From Halicephalobus mephisto (Eukaryota; Nematoda; Chromadorea; Rhabditida; Panagrolaimidae), in contig SWDT01000001.1 of assembly GCA_009193035.1 (NCBI GenBank), positions 496,001-560,000 of the forward strand: a DNA stretch of 64,000 bases, given 5' to 3'. Each line of letters begins with the position of its first letter. Within the stretch, counting starts at the first letter, position 1. This document shows, piece by piece, positions 35,465 to 47,161 of this stretch. The notes beneath the pieces were generated by a model. The model worked only from the letters and a program-made list of their open reading frames with translations, searched no databases and had not been told where the DNA came from. The translations under genes were made by a program, and so were the position numbers.

Positions 35465-37409
35465 ATCGGTCCAGTGTCTAATAATTTATTGTTTATGTGG
35501 TTTTCCCTTCTTGGTGCCTTGATATGAAACAAGATTTTAGCTTCTCGTTATTCTTCGACTGATTTTGCGGGATCGTAATTACTATTACGACGTGTTTGGG
35601 TTCCAGCTGACTTTATTTTGTTTCGATATTAATCTATCGACTATTTCAGTAGATTGGCCGATTTTGAGTTGTTTTGTTTCAAAATGGCGTGAATGGTTTT
35701 TGTTCGTCAATCAGTAATAATTTGGAAGATAATTAGATAAATTATTACCATGGAATTGATGGTTACAGTATAAAAAGGGGAATTTAAGTTGTTTTTATTG
35801 GAAGGAAAATATAAAACTGTCCTAATGGTGCACCGATTAGGCGAATTTAAAAATTCACTCGATTTCCTGCTGAGTAGGAAATGGTCTTTGTTTTTTTTTT
35901 CAAAATTTGATTGCTGGAATAATCGTTAACAGATTTATTGCAGTAGATGTGTTTCTGGTAACAATGAAGAGAAAAGGGCAATTTCCACTGATCTTTTACC
36001 TTCACTTCTGTTTCACCGGTTTTGAAACGAATTCCCACTTGCCCTTGGGAACGAGTCAGCTTCTCGTGGTTATCACAAATTTACTGCTGTAGTTCATTTT
36101 GCTTTTGGAATTGTGTTCTGGAGAATTTTAAAATTTACTTTGTAACTTAGTTTTCTATGTAACCGAGTATTTCTTTAAGATTCCAAAATGAGTGGAAAAG
36201 ATTGTTTTTGAATTCCTCATAAAAATACTATAGTTAACAGTATCTTCATTTTTTCGGTTTTTTAAACATAACTTTTGACTTCCAGATCCCCTAATTTCGG
36301 GATTCTACCTTGAAAATTTCATCATCTAAGGGTTTCTTGTGTCAAAAACTTTGTGCGTCATATTTTACTTTTTTTGGATGGTTTGTCGACTGATATATTT
36401 TTTGTTACTCTCTTGAATGATCAATATAATGAATTTTTTTATCTCAATTCTGACGGGACACAATTTCAATATTGTGTTCTGTTGTAATTTTTAAAGAACC
36501 CTAATGATCACAAAGGATTACAAATTCCAATTTAGAAGTAAAGTATCTAAATAGCAATACTGATGTTAAGGATTAGACTGTAAACTCCCCTTTTAGATTC
36601 GAATTCAAAATCCAGTGCTCAAACAAGGATAAGAGATCCCGTAGGGTAGGTCCTTTCAAAAATAACGTAGTTTATTAGACTTTGATTAATCAAAACAGAA
36701 AACTTTAAATTCAGAATCCAGGATTTTTACCACTAGTTTTCAATTTCAATTTTAGATTCGGAATCTACAGATTCAATGATTTCATTTTATATATTTTTGT
36801 TTAAATTCGATAATTTCACATTTGAAGACCTAACTCATCCATCATGGTAGAGCAGATTTTTCAGTCTTTTCTGTATTCTTCGTATTTAAAAAAACATTTT
36901 TAAATTTCTTCAGGGTATCTTTTCGTATTTTTCTGCTTGATCTTTAATATTTGGCTTTCTACTTTCCCTCATATCATTCGAGTTTCTGCATCCTCCGTTA
37001 CAACTAGTAATTCCTAGACGTTTTTGAAACTGGACCTTGTGATGCTGGATCTTTTACTGAGCTCTTCGCCAATTTTGTGATCATGAGTGGTTAACTAGCC
37101 AGGGTAGACGTACTTATCGGCATTTAATTGTGACGCATTTTCGACGGTTCGAACTTTGTAAGCAAATGGAGTAATGTTGTCAACAGATCTCAGTTTAACT
37201 TCTATCTAGGTACTTTAGTTCTTTCTAACGTTTGAAATCGCATATGAAAGTACCAGTGTTTTGTGTCCAAATTTCATTGACAAAAGTGCAATTACATAAA
37301 GCGGTTGTTAACCCTTCTACATATTTCCACATTAGTCTGATTTATTTAATTTCTCTATTATTTCATAATATTGTTTTTTTTGAAAGAAACAACTGAATAT
37401 TGCTGATAA
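35465..37409. other. Gene-free stretch
   Basis: Nearly 2 kb of AT-rich DNA between the convergent ERD2 and CAP genes. No supported ORF, RNA gene or repeat was seen. Confidence 0.5.
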
Positions 37410-38129
37410 TCATCCATGATTATCTATATCACCCACTGGTTTTCGAACGTTGGCTGCAAAAAGTCCAGGTCTATTACTGTTTCCTGCGGGTCTATAAAAA
37501 GCAACAACGATTTGTTTATCTTCGCTTATCGCTGTTCCGTTCTGTTGTGGTTTAGCAAGCTTGAGAGATCCATTTTCACATTCCGTCGCTGGCAGTATCT
37601 TTCTACCTACTCCAATCTGAATAATTTATGGTTTCTGAGTTCTAAAGTGATCTACTTACTTCCTTAGTGGATCTCCAGATGAGTTGAGTGAAGTAATTAG
37701 AGCCGGTCTGCCATCCGGGAGTTTCGTACTCGTATTTTCTGTGTTCGGTGTACCAGTAATCTACTATCTGTTGAGGAGTCATGTGGGCAGGGAAGAAAGT
37801 AATGTTCTCGCCGATTCCTAAAACTAAGCCGTCTATGAGAGGGAATTCGGTCAATCCAGACATACCAGCGAGTTCACAGTAAGCCATGTACTGTCTGGCA
37901 GCTAATTTTTCGGCCCATCTTTGAGCGAGTTCACTTAGTTCTTCACTGAGAGTCAATTCAGGGGCATCATGCTAGATGAAGCGGCAATATTACTGAGGTC
38001 TCTAGCCTAATCTTAATCCAAACTCACCTTCTTCCTGTATTTGTTGTGAGCTAAGAGGAATTGCCTCTCAAATGAAAAGTCCTCATCAGATTCCTTTGAA
38101 CTACTAGTCTCATCTTCATATTCCGCCAT
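37410..38129 (-). CDS. Single CAP-domain protein, GAPR-1/GLIPR2-like
   Basis: Three exons encode about 193 residues. The N-terminus (MAEYEDETSSSKESDEDFSF) is acidic with no signal peptide, so the protein is cytoplasmic, as in GAPR-1 and unlike the many secreted nematode SCP/TAPS proteins. CAP landmarks: FLLAHNKYRKKHDAPELTLS (helix 1, with the conserved His), AEKLAARQ, GENITFFP, VDYWYTEHRKYEYETPGW and the NYFTQLIWRSTKEIGVG active-site block. GLVLGIGEN replaces the usual S-x-GEN spacing. GAPR-1 associates with Golgi membranes and negatively regulates autophagy in mammals. The stop is at 37410 after VGDIDNHG. Confidence 0.88.
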
Positions 38130-38893
38130 TTATAAAGTTGTTGAAATAGTGACTCAAAGTCCTCGGTATTTCGGCAATGCCGAAATGGAGTGGAGCGCCT
38201 AATTTGGACACACGGACATTGGTCCTTTTTGGGAAAAAGAGCTTGTTAAAATTGAAAGGCAGTTTACAAAGACAGGAAGGCGAAACCCTCCCGTCTTGTC
38301 TAGTGCTCGTCAAGCCGCAAAATCGATGGAATGCGTTTATCCGCACCGACAAGGACGTAAATGTTAAGTTGTCCATGCTCGTGGTTTCAGCTGTCTTTTT
38401 GTTGAAGATGTCTTCATCGAAAACTCCTGTCACTCTAAATTTTTCCAAATGCCTACGACCAAGAGAACCATCCAAGCAGTAAGTAAAGTCAAATTTTTGT
38501 TTATTGAATCATAGCACGATTAGGAAAATTAAAAGTGGCAATATAGAGATAAAGGGACATACGGACGGATAATGGACCGATTCCAGCTATTCTGAAACTT
38601 TCAAATCCCAAGCGATTTCTTTTCACTCAGATTATCAATCTTGGATGGAACCATCTAGTGCACCGTTCTTAAATATTGTAATTGTACGAATAACAACTTC
38701 TGAACGCGGGATTCGGAGCAAAAAATAGGAAGAATGAGCACGAACAAGGCGCAGAATTACCACTAAGCCAAACTGAATCATTGAATCGAGCAGGAATAAC
38801 AATAATTACGGATAACACTCGCAGACTTGATTAAAAGCTGTCGACTAGGAAGCTACGAACAATAACAATGCTGATTGGACATGAACACCGGAA
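38130..38893. other. Intergenic
   Basis: Overlapping open frames on both strands (38116-38475 minus, 38177-38482 plus) show no domain or splice support. The region probably holds the 5' flank of the CAP gene and the 3' flank of unc-115. Confidence 0.4.
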
Positions 38894-41284
38894 TCAGAAT
38901 AATTTGAGTTTCCGTTTCATGTTGATTCTCTTCCATTCTGGTTGTTTGTAGAACTCGATCGGAGTCATACCGAATAGATCCTCGAATTCGTCTCTAGCTA
39001 AATGCCTCTCCAAATGCAGACGATCCACATCTTCTGGAAGTGCGGGGTTCGTCGTCTGCAGCTGTTCCAGTGGGTAGATCTTGGCTGGCTTGCTCATATC
39101 CGGCAAGGATGTTCTCAAGGCAGTTCTCATGTCTCCACCAATACGACCATCTTTGTCTTGATGAGGTATTGTATTCAAAGAATCTAAAAATCGACATTTA
39201 GATGAATCTTCATTAATCGATACTTACTCTCGGAGAAATGAGAACTAATTGTCGTGTCTAGATTGTCGAGTGATTGCCCGTAATAGTAGCCATCGGGTAA
39301 CGTTGCAGCTTTGGCAGTTCCAGTTCTGCTCGGAGGAAGATGGAAACAAGGGATCGTCGTGGTGGCGGCTTTGTCGTGTTGTTGATCCTGCCAATAAACC
39401 CAGGGTTTAGGTCTATTCAAATGTCGAGAAGGGGCTAAAACCAGATAACTAATCCAACGATAAAATCCAGAAAAACCCACAAGCATTGATGGGAGTATCA
39501 TAGCGGAATTTCAAATGAGGCATTTTCTTAGCTGAAGGAGTCCTACTAGCATTACGGGGGTCCCAATGAAGAGGCAATTTTTGCTTTTTTTGACTCTCTT
39601 CAATATTCTGTTTTATAACATGGGCAATACTGCTGTCCTTGTCGTATTTTTCGAGATGTTCCACGTTCTTCTTGATTTTCTCTTCATCGACCTTATTGCT
39701 TTCTGAATAATCATCGTCATCATCATCATCATTTTCAATAGAGGATGTGGACAATCGACGTTTCAGTTCCTCTACAGCATAAGGGTAAGGAGGAGCTGGG
39801 AAGTCTTCCCTCTCGATAGCGGGTACTTGACCAGGTTCAGGAGCATGTGCCGCTGGATAATGGGCCATTTCAATAGGTTCTTCATTGTCCATATGGGGAG
39901 ATTTCGGTCTGGGCTCATTTTTCTCCAAATCCTCGGCTAAAATTAATGTTTGAATTTTTTAAATTTGATTTTTCTTACTTAATCTTTGCATGCCAGTCTT
40001 GAGCATAGCCAATCGGGATTTTCTGATCTTGATCGGGGCTTGTGGGGTGTGGAAATGCTGTACCTGGGGAGCATGAGGAGAGGTTGGGTGCTTAAGATAC
40101 GTCTGTTCCGTTTCCGGCAACAAGTACATATAAGTCAGATGTTGTCCAAATTCCCTCGGGTATTTCTGCTCACGACTTCTAAGAGTCGAGCTCTTCCCGG
40201 CTGATGACGCCTGTAATCGATATTGAAATCTATTTCCTAACAACCAACTACTTACAAGATTTTCTGTAGTTCTGTAATGTTCACATTCGGGATGCCAAAT
40301 TTCATTGCCTTGCATGTACATTTCTTGACCATCCCCAAAGTGGTTTCCACATCTGCTACACCTTGCACAGGTTGGATGGAACTTGTACCCACCAGCTTGA
40401 AGGACTTTACCCCCAATGAACTTGTCACACTCGTAGCATTTGACTCCATATTTGAGGTTGTAGTCCCTCAAGCAAAGTGGTTTGCCTTCGTGAGCCATAT
40501 ATTCTCCTTGGAGGACAGCAGCACATTCTGAACATTTGAAGCACCAAACATGCCAGGATTGGTCAAGAGCAAGCAACACCTGTCCACTGTGGAGTTGATC
40601 GCCACAGGCAGCACATGCTAAAGTGAATTTTGTTATATGAAATTTGATATTCCAAAAACCCACTAGTAGGGGAACCGAGTGGAGGAGAAGGAAGTTGAGA
40701 CTGCTTCTGAACAACGGGTTGTTCTGCGCGGATGACTAAGGGACTCGTCAGATTCTTGTAGTCCTGGGGACAAAGATAAGCTCCATCAGAGGAAATGTAG
40801 AACCCGGTTTCATTGAGAGCCCTCTGACATACTGAAAAAAAGTAATTCAATTAGTATACTAGTTTTAACATTTGTTTGACTTTCTCTCTACAAACAGTTC
40901 CGCATTAAGAGTTCTCGAAAGAGATCTATACAACTCGCTTAATCCTCCACCACAAAACTAGGACGTGTAAATCACTGTTTGCATGTTCTTACTGGTGAGT
41001 AACGAAGTCGGCTTACCTTTGCACTTGAAGCATTCTATGTGGAAGTACTTGTCCTTCTCCGTCTTGACGGCATCACCGGAACATTTCTTTTTGCAAATCT
41101 GGCACTTTTTACCTGAAAGAACAATCGATTACTTTATTTGTCAATAAATACTAAATCAGAAAAACAAGTTTTGATCAACTATGCATGTTCCTATTCTCTA
41201 ATTCAGTCTTCAAGTGGAAGAACGTTTATTTTTGATTAATTAGCTGTCATCAAGACAAAAATGAAACATACCCATTGCCGGTGA
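38894..41284 (-). CDS. unc-115: Actin-binding LIM protein UNC-115/abLIM
   Basis: The ATG at 41284 lies in a 4-nt coding first exon (ATG G) spliced to GTAAAAAGTGCCAG, giving MGKKCQICKKKCSG. Three LIM domains follow: CQICKKKC...YLCPQDY (split by an intron), CAACGDQL...LCLRDY, and CYECDKFI...IWHPEC. A ~350-residue low-complexity linker contains an acidic run (ENDDDDDDDYSE) and several Pro-rich stretches. The C-terminus is a villin headpiece (DVDRLHLERHLARDEFEDLF ... WKRINMKRKLKLF) with the KKxxLF-type F-actin-binding end. LIMs plus VHP define abLIM/UNC-115, a Rac effector in lamellipodia, filopodia and axon guidance. Stop at 38894. Confidence 0.95.
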
Positions 41285-42615
41285 CCTGGCTCAGGGAAGT
41301 GCACGCCGTGATGGCAGTGAGTCACGTCGTCACGACCGTTTCTGGAAAAAGAAGGATAACTGGCTGTTTTCGCTTCGTTTGCATCAAACAAAACACGATT
41401 TAGACCTCAATGTTCTCACGCAAAATCAATAACTCGAATGGGGACTTCGGTAGTCCCACATGGGCACATCAATGAGTCATTATGTCTCCTTATTGGTCAA
41501 TACGACAAAGGCCAACAATAGGAAAGTGAAAACGAACAACAAACGTTGTTCGTGGCTTTCCTCCTGCATTTTTATGGAACGCTCGTCTTTCTATCCTGTG
41601 AAATTGGACGGAAAGTGTAGGGCGGTCTCTTCATATGTATACACACAACGGTCGGGTGTGTTCCAAGTCCTATGCCCCTTCCTATGCGTATTTCCCGTCG
41701 CCAAGAGCCGACAGGACAAGGCCGTTTCGCTCTTTCCATCTCGTTGAATATATACTGCGGGAAGCATTGTGGAACAGCGATTGAAGCCTTTGCGAGCTCT
41801 ACAGCCTGAAGCAGCTCAGTGTCATTGAGACTCGGAATGGACAATGTCGTGCATCCAAAATCCGACTTCCAAGACGTCTAGTTCAGGCTCTTACAGTTGA
41901 CTGCCTATGTGTGTAAAATATCTGGATTTCTCGCTTCATTCATTCCTGATTTATGAAAAAAATAGAAACCAAAGTCTAAATTTGGAGTTTTTGACTACTA
42001 ATATTGTTGAAATAGTAATCGATTGAAATAAGTCCCAAAAGGAAAATCCTTAATCTGATGGTAAACAAACAATCGGTCAACTAATAAGAAGATGAAAAAT
42101 GCCGCCAAAAGCTGGCCAAACTTGTAGGTTTTCGGGAAAAAGCACGAACTCTCGATTTCTTTTGTCGAAATACACTAGAAAAAGCACAGTTGGCACAGAA
42201 GACGGCGCGAAAGAGCCGGAAACGGGACAGCTGGTGACTTTTTTGGCCAAAGCTGCTTTCTGCTTCTTCCTTTTTAGCTCATTTTGGCCATTAATAGAAC
42301 CCAGCTGGAAACGTTATTTTTCGAAATCCAGTACTCCGACCCGATAGTTTGCCACAACGAAAGACGGATTATATTTATCTTTCCCTTTCACAGCTGTTTT
42401 GATTATTGATTATGGTCTGAGGGAGTGAGGTGTAACGAGTTCGCAGTTGACTTTCATCATTTCTCCGATTTGATGGACAGCTCGGGCAATTATCGCTTCG
42501 AGCAAGAGGTGATCTGAGGGCTGACCCTTGATTGGGAACGTATAAACAAAGTTTATGGGAAAATTGCAATCAAACTTCCAAACAATAAACCTTAAAGCAC
42601 TTAATCCGAATGCAA
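41285..42615. other. Intergenic upstream of unc-115
   Basis: About 1.3 kb. ORFs on both strands at 41460-41844, 42099-42347 and 42375-42569 lack motifs and splice context. No repeat or RNA was recognised. Confidence 0.4.
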
Positions 42616-42959
42616 TCAGGCAGCTTGAGACGAATCTGTGATATTGGTCATTTTGGATACGACTAGAGCAAGGTCCACAGAAATAGCGGTGAATCGGTTA
42701 GTGTTCGTAAATTCGAGGACGTAGGAAGTGGTGTCGTCTTCGGCTTTGAGAAAATCTTCTTCCGGCACTTCGGTGGTGATTATTTTCAAGCAAGGATAGA
42801 CTAGAGTATCTCCTAAAAGAGACCATTCATTAGAGAGCTTCTGAAACAGACCCCGATCTAGCATTCGCTGAACATGGATCACAAAACTGACATAAGTAAA
42901 GTACATAGTACCTCAATGATCGAGGAATCTCCTCGTGTCTTTGTTATGTCATTTGTTTC
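42616..42959 (-). CDS. Small uncharacterised protein or 3' exons of a larger gene
   Basis: Two exons can be joined: 42959-42912 (NDITKTRGDSSIIE), then an intron with GTACTA donor and TGTTCAG acceptor, then RMLDRGLFQKLSNEWSLLGD. The protein continues with YPCLKIITTEVPEEDF and ends TDSSQAA. The joined frame has no ATG in the upstream exon, so either more 5' exons exist or translation starts at the MLD methionine. It has no signal or TM. The text looks like an ordered alpha/beta domain but I do not recognise a family. A 103-bp MITE sits just upstream (42994-43096) and may have separated it from its 5' end. Confidence 0.4.
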
Positions 42960-42993
42960 TAATTAGAGATGTCTTATATTTAATTTCCTAATA

Positions 42994-43096
42994 TACCGTA
43001 TTTGCTCTAATAAAGGCACATGTGCCACAATTTTTCAATTGATCTATTAAAGTGCGTCACTATTAGAGATGTGCCTCTATTAGAGCTAATACGGTA
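42994..43096. mobile_element. 103-bp palindromic MITE
   Basis: The ends are imperfect inverted repeats of about 30 nt (left: TACCGTATTTGCTCTAATAA; right: complement of TACCGTATTAGCTCTAATAG), beginning and ending with TA. The loop holds AATTTTTCAATTGATCTATT. A TA target site and a fold-back structure are typical of Tc1/mariner-type MITEs. It has no coding capacity. Confidence 0.8.
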
Positions 43097-43375
43097 TGTT
43101 AAGTACAGGTATCAAGTTATTATATTTTCTTACTATGATCTAATTTGATGAACAGCAGAATTACGTAGGAAAAGCAAAGTTCAGTTTGTTCGGAAATTTA
43201 CATGAATCCCTAAGGCATTGTCTTATCATTAATCTTTTATAGCAGCGTGATTAGAACCTAAGACAATAAATCCAAACTAATTCATATTTAAAAAACTTAT
43301 AGAATTTCATATTTTACTATAATTAGAGTACAAGAATTCCGAGAGCAACTGCAATTTAATACTCGGAGAGCAGGT

Positions 43376-43690
43376 TGTAAGTTCGATATAGTTTAATAGA
43401 TCATTGAATGATAAATTTGATAATATTGGAAATTGGAAGTTCTTCAGTTCAGGTCATGGAAATTTGGAAATCATTCTCAATTTTAGGGAAAATTTAAAGG
43501 TTAAAGAACCTCACCGTTATTACGGTAGAATATAAGTGACAAAGGACTATGAACACGTGCATATCCTGTTCCTTATTTGAAACAATAAATGACGCAAAAA
43601 CCAATAGAAGGATATTGGGGTAGGAACAATTTCGACTCTAAATTCCCATAAGTTTCATCGAAAGTAATAGATAGCAATAGTTTATGGATG
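43376..43690 (-). repeat. 315-bp dispersed repeat, copy B (inverted relative to copy A)
   Basis: Reverse complement of 23541-23855 over the same length, with about 14 differences. It is not in or next to a recognised exon here. No terminal repeats or target duplication are obvious, so its class is unknown. Confidence 0.85.
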
Positions 43691-44071
43691 GTTTCATAGC
43701 CTACTTCACTTACTCTCGATGTAACCTATTACTGTCTTAGTAACTGCTGTATTAGTAAAGTTATGAAGTTTTTTCATTTTACATTTTCATAAACCCAGTT
43801 GAAAAACTTCTATAACGTTTTAGGGTCATTAGGTTGACCATTTAAAGACCTTTTATACTATATCGAACTTAGTCAGCACTCAAAGTGTTAATATTGTGCA
43901 TAAGCGTATCTCCAGAAGAATGATAGTTTAGTGGAGGTGTTGATTATTTAAAAATTGTGGGATATACTAGAGACCGTGGCATAAAAGCGTATGAGAGGTA
44001 TATGTTAGAAGCTAGCTTAAGGAGTGTACATCAACTTCTATGTCCTGGTGTCTTAGGCTGTCCAATGAATG
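43691..44071. other. Intergenic downstream of the Sec14-like gene
   Basis: About 380 bp between the dispersed repeat and the end of the CRAL-TRIO gene. If the last codons at 44072 are really intronic (GTAATTTT donor), the terminal exon would lie here, but I could not recognise one. Confidence 0.35.
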
Positions 44072-45173
44072 CTAGACCGGAATAAAATTACCAGAATGGA
44101 TTGAAAATTGGATCTGATCAGAAGTAGTAAATTTCCAAGCTACAAAGTAGCCACAATCCGTCTTTGCAGGAGTACAGAGGATTCTGCTTTTGCTGTTGGT
44201 TTTAACAGAGATAGTCATTGGTGGAGGAAGAGACTCTATCCCGGCTTGTTTCAAGATGGATCCTTGGACGAAATAATCTTCTTTTGTAATAGGTTTTCTC
44301 TCATTACAGCAATCCTTTCTTGAAGTGTACTCTTCGTCCAATAGATCACCCCCAAATGCCACAGGTAACATATCCTTCCCGACGGTCTCCTTCAGAATTT
44401 CTTGATTTCTACAAAACTTTAACAATTCCCTCTGTTTCTCGGCCAGGAGAAATCTAGCAACAGACCAGACAACAGACAAGATCATGGGAGGGTTAGCGAT
44501 GGCGATATGCTTGATCATCCCTGGGTAGTAATTTTCCCAGATCAAGGCCCTAGCTTTGAAGACCTTGTTGCAGTTGCTGTGGGGGTTGATGTGATTGGTG
44601 AGAGCGACTTTTCCCATGTCGAATATGCATAATCCATAACTCGGTTTCCCTGTCCGTTTTTCGATCCTCAATATTGTCTGCAATACCAATTCACAACAGG
44701 CAAAAAAGACCTTCAAGTACTGTCCCGTTGTCGACGTGTGTAAAACCTACAAACGTTTTTTTCGTCTGCTGAAGGTCTTGAATGTTACCTGTTTGTCAAA
44801 CTCCCCTCCTTCCACGAAAACAAGAGCATTATCCTCATTGACGTGTTCTTCGGTTAGTCTGGACATGTGAAAATACTGCATAACTTGTTTTACATCCTAG
44901 AAACTTGATTTAATTGAAATTTTGTAAATTATTTACCTTTCTTTCGTAAAAAGTTTCCACAAAATTAGGTTCTTCAAATCCTAGTAATTTCCTATTTTTC
45001 AAGTACACACTCATTTTTTCCTCGATTACGGTAATATTCTTGTCGTGACCCAACCACCATCTTCTTAAGTTGTAGTTTGTGTTCAAGTCTTCCGGAATTT
45101 TATCTCCAAAGGCTTCCCTAATCAATTTTACTCCTTGTTTTTCGTCTTCATTCAAGTGGAGGTTGTCGGACAT
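44072..45173 (-). CDS. CRAL-TRIO (Sec14-like) lipid-transfer protein with GOLD-like C-terminus
   Basis: The start at 45173 (MSDNLHLNEDEKQGVKLIRE) opens a CRAL-TRIO N domain: YNLRRWWLGHDKNITVIEEK is a variant of the usual LLRFLRAR...A. A second exon gives HMSRLTEEHVNEDNALVFVE. The third holds the lipid-binding lobe (SYGLCIFDMGKVALTNH, ENYYPGMIKHIAIANPP, SVVWSVARFLLAEKQRELLK). C-terminal FVAWKFTTSDQIQFSIHSG matches the start of a GOLD domain, as in SEC14L and nematode CTG proteins. The GOLD domain stops early, and the final codons coincide with a GT donor, so one exon may be missing. Such proteins carry hydrophobic ligands between membranes. Confidence 0.75.
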
Positions 45174-47161
45174 GGTAATAAATAACACCTACAAAAATAA
45201 AACTATTTGATTTTAATTTTTAATCGAAATTTAATGAAAATCAAAACTGCCACGAACACAACGCGCACAAGATAAGTTAAAATCGGAGGACACATAAGCG
45301 TTGATGAAATTCGTGAAATAGTACGTGAAAGGAACAGCAAACAAATCTTTGTCGATCGAAGAATTTCTCGGGAAGAAAAATAAATTATTTTTTGAAACCA
45401 ATTTTTTAAATATCATTTGTCTTTAACATTGATTTTTGTGGAGTTGAACTCATCACATAATGTGCAATTGATTAATTAGGTCGAAAATAAAATGACAAAG
45501 AACAAAATTGATGTGATAAAGGTGTTATTTAAGAAGAACCCAAAAGACAAAGTTGCGCGACTGCTTTTTCCAGCTTTTTTCTCTGACCCTGTGTGTTCCC
45601 AGTTTGTCCTGGTCTTAGAGATGCAATTGAATTCGGTACTGGAGTTTGTCTGCCGACGACCCTATAGTCTGTCATTCATTCGGTCTTGCGGTGGTCGTGG
45701 CAGTGCGATAGACGAACGAACCGCGCCAAAAGCAGCTGGATTTTTTTTTATTATTGTATTTGATAAATTTCGATTTATAAAAATACTTCGATATTTCAAG
45801 TTTTTTTATAAAGTAGGAAATTTTATTTTTCGTAAACATTTAAAAGTCGTTTTTTAAGGCGTTAGAATAATGAAAATCAAAGTTTCTATCGATTGTGACG
45901 GACTGTATTTGTTGCTTTTTCCTGAAATATCAATAACAAGTTTTTCAAAATAAAAATAAAATTACTCGAATGTCGTTCTAGAGTCAATTTTGTGATTTGT
46001 TTAAAATTTATTTTCGGATTTTTGTTTTGAAACTTTTTGCCTATTTACCGAGCTTGAAAAAAGTAGAATACTTTTCTTTTGCCACCGGCGAAATGTCTTC
46101 TTCCTTCTTTCTATTTGTCAGGCAAAGGCCGTGCTCATTCCCCTCTGAGTCTCTATCCAGCTTCTGAGGCGACGGTGAATGCAAAAGTATTTTAATGCCC
46201 TCAACGTACGAAGAGCTGGATTTTTGATTTGCCACTCGAGAGGTCTCCCACTTTGAGGATTAACTTATCCTTTCTCAATCGTTTTTGCACAAATATCGGT
46301 GGGCGGCACTTGTATGTTGCTAGAAAATCTCCAGAATATCCACACGTGTCATTTCGCTTCTGGCTTCAATTGGCAAATTTGTCTTTCTCCTTCACTTCCC
46401 ACCAAGAAACAAACTTGGGTCTGAACGGTCGATGCCTGGAGTGTAAAAGCCAGACTTGACTACTTTCGGACCGTGGTTTTAATTATTGCTTTTCTGGATT
46501 TCTTTACAAGAGCTCGGGGCTTCTTCCGGATTGACATGGATGCTACTATTAATTAGATGAAGTATAGACGGTCCTCGACTTGTCCCTTTGCTAAAAAGAA
46601 AAGTCATACTAAAGCTGCCATGTCGTGCTTGAGTCGTTTTCCTCTGCGCGGCATCACGGAAATTCCGACTTGAACAAGCTCTGCTGCCATCCGAAGCAAT
46701 TGCTCTCTTGGCCAAATTGAAAGGAATAGCGAATCAAAGCCAGCTTTATTCACGAGGTAATGCCGTGGCTTTTCGTGTCTACCTTTGCACAATTCAAAGT
46801 ATTCCATAAATAGAAATTATTGATTAAAAATAATAATGAGAAAATAGGTAGAATTGTTGATTCATGATGCCAGTTTCTCCGTTTTTTCCCTTGAACTCTC
46901 GTCGCGAAAGTACGCACTCGACAGACTTTTTTCGTCCGCTTTGAAGTATTTGGATGCGTTTGCACTTTTTCTTTGAAATTGGTGAATTTCGCGATTAAAT
47001 TCGTATATTCTCCAACGAATACTTTTTACAACTTCTACTCCGTGACTTGCATCTCGTGTGATAAGAATTGATATATAAGAATAGTGATTTTGTTTCTTTT
47101 TAGCGTCTATTTCTCCTTCGGCTTATCGGGTATCCATTTTTATTTTTCTCGCTACATCAGA
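45174..47161. other. Intergenic
   Basis: About 2 kb between divergent Sec14-like and sur-6 genes. Several 60-120-codon ORFs occur (45492-45857 plus, 46041-46235 minus, 46229-46459 plus, 46479-46965 minus), none with domain, signal or splice support. It is GC-richer around 46080-46900 than the flanks. Confidence 0.4.

Noticed and set aside
45492..45857. 121-codon Phe/Lys-rich ORF
   Set aside because: Composition follows the AT-rich background; no recognisable fold or acceptor.
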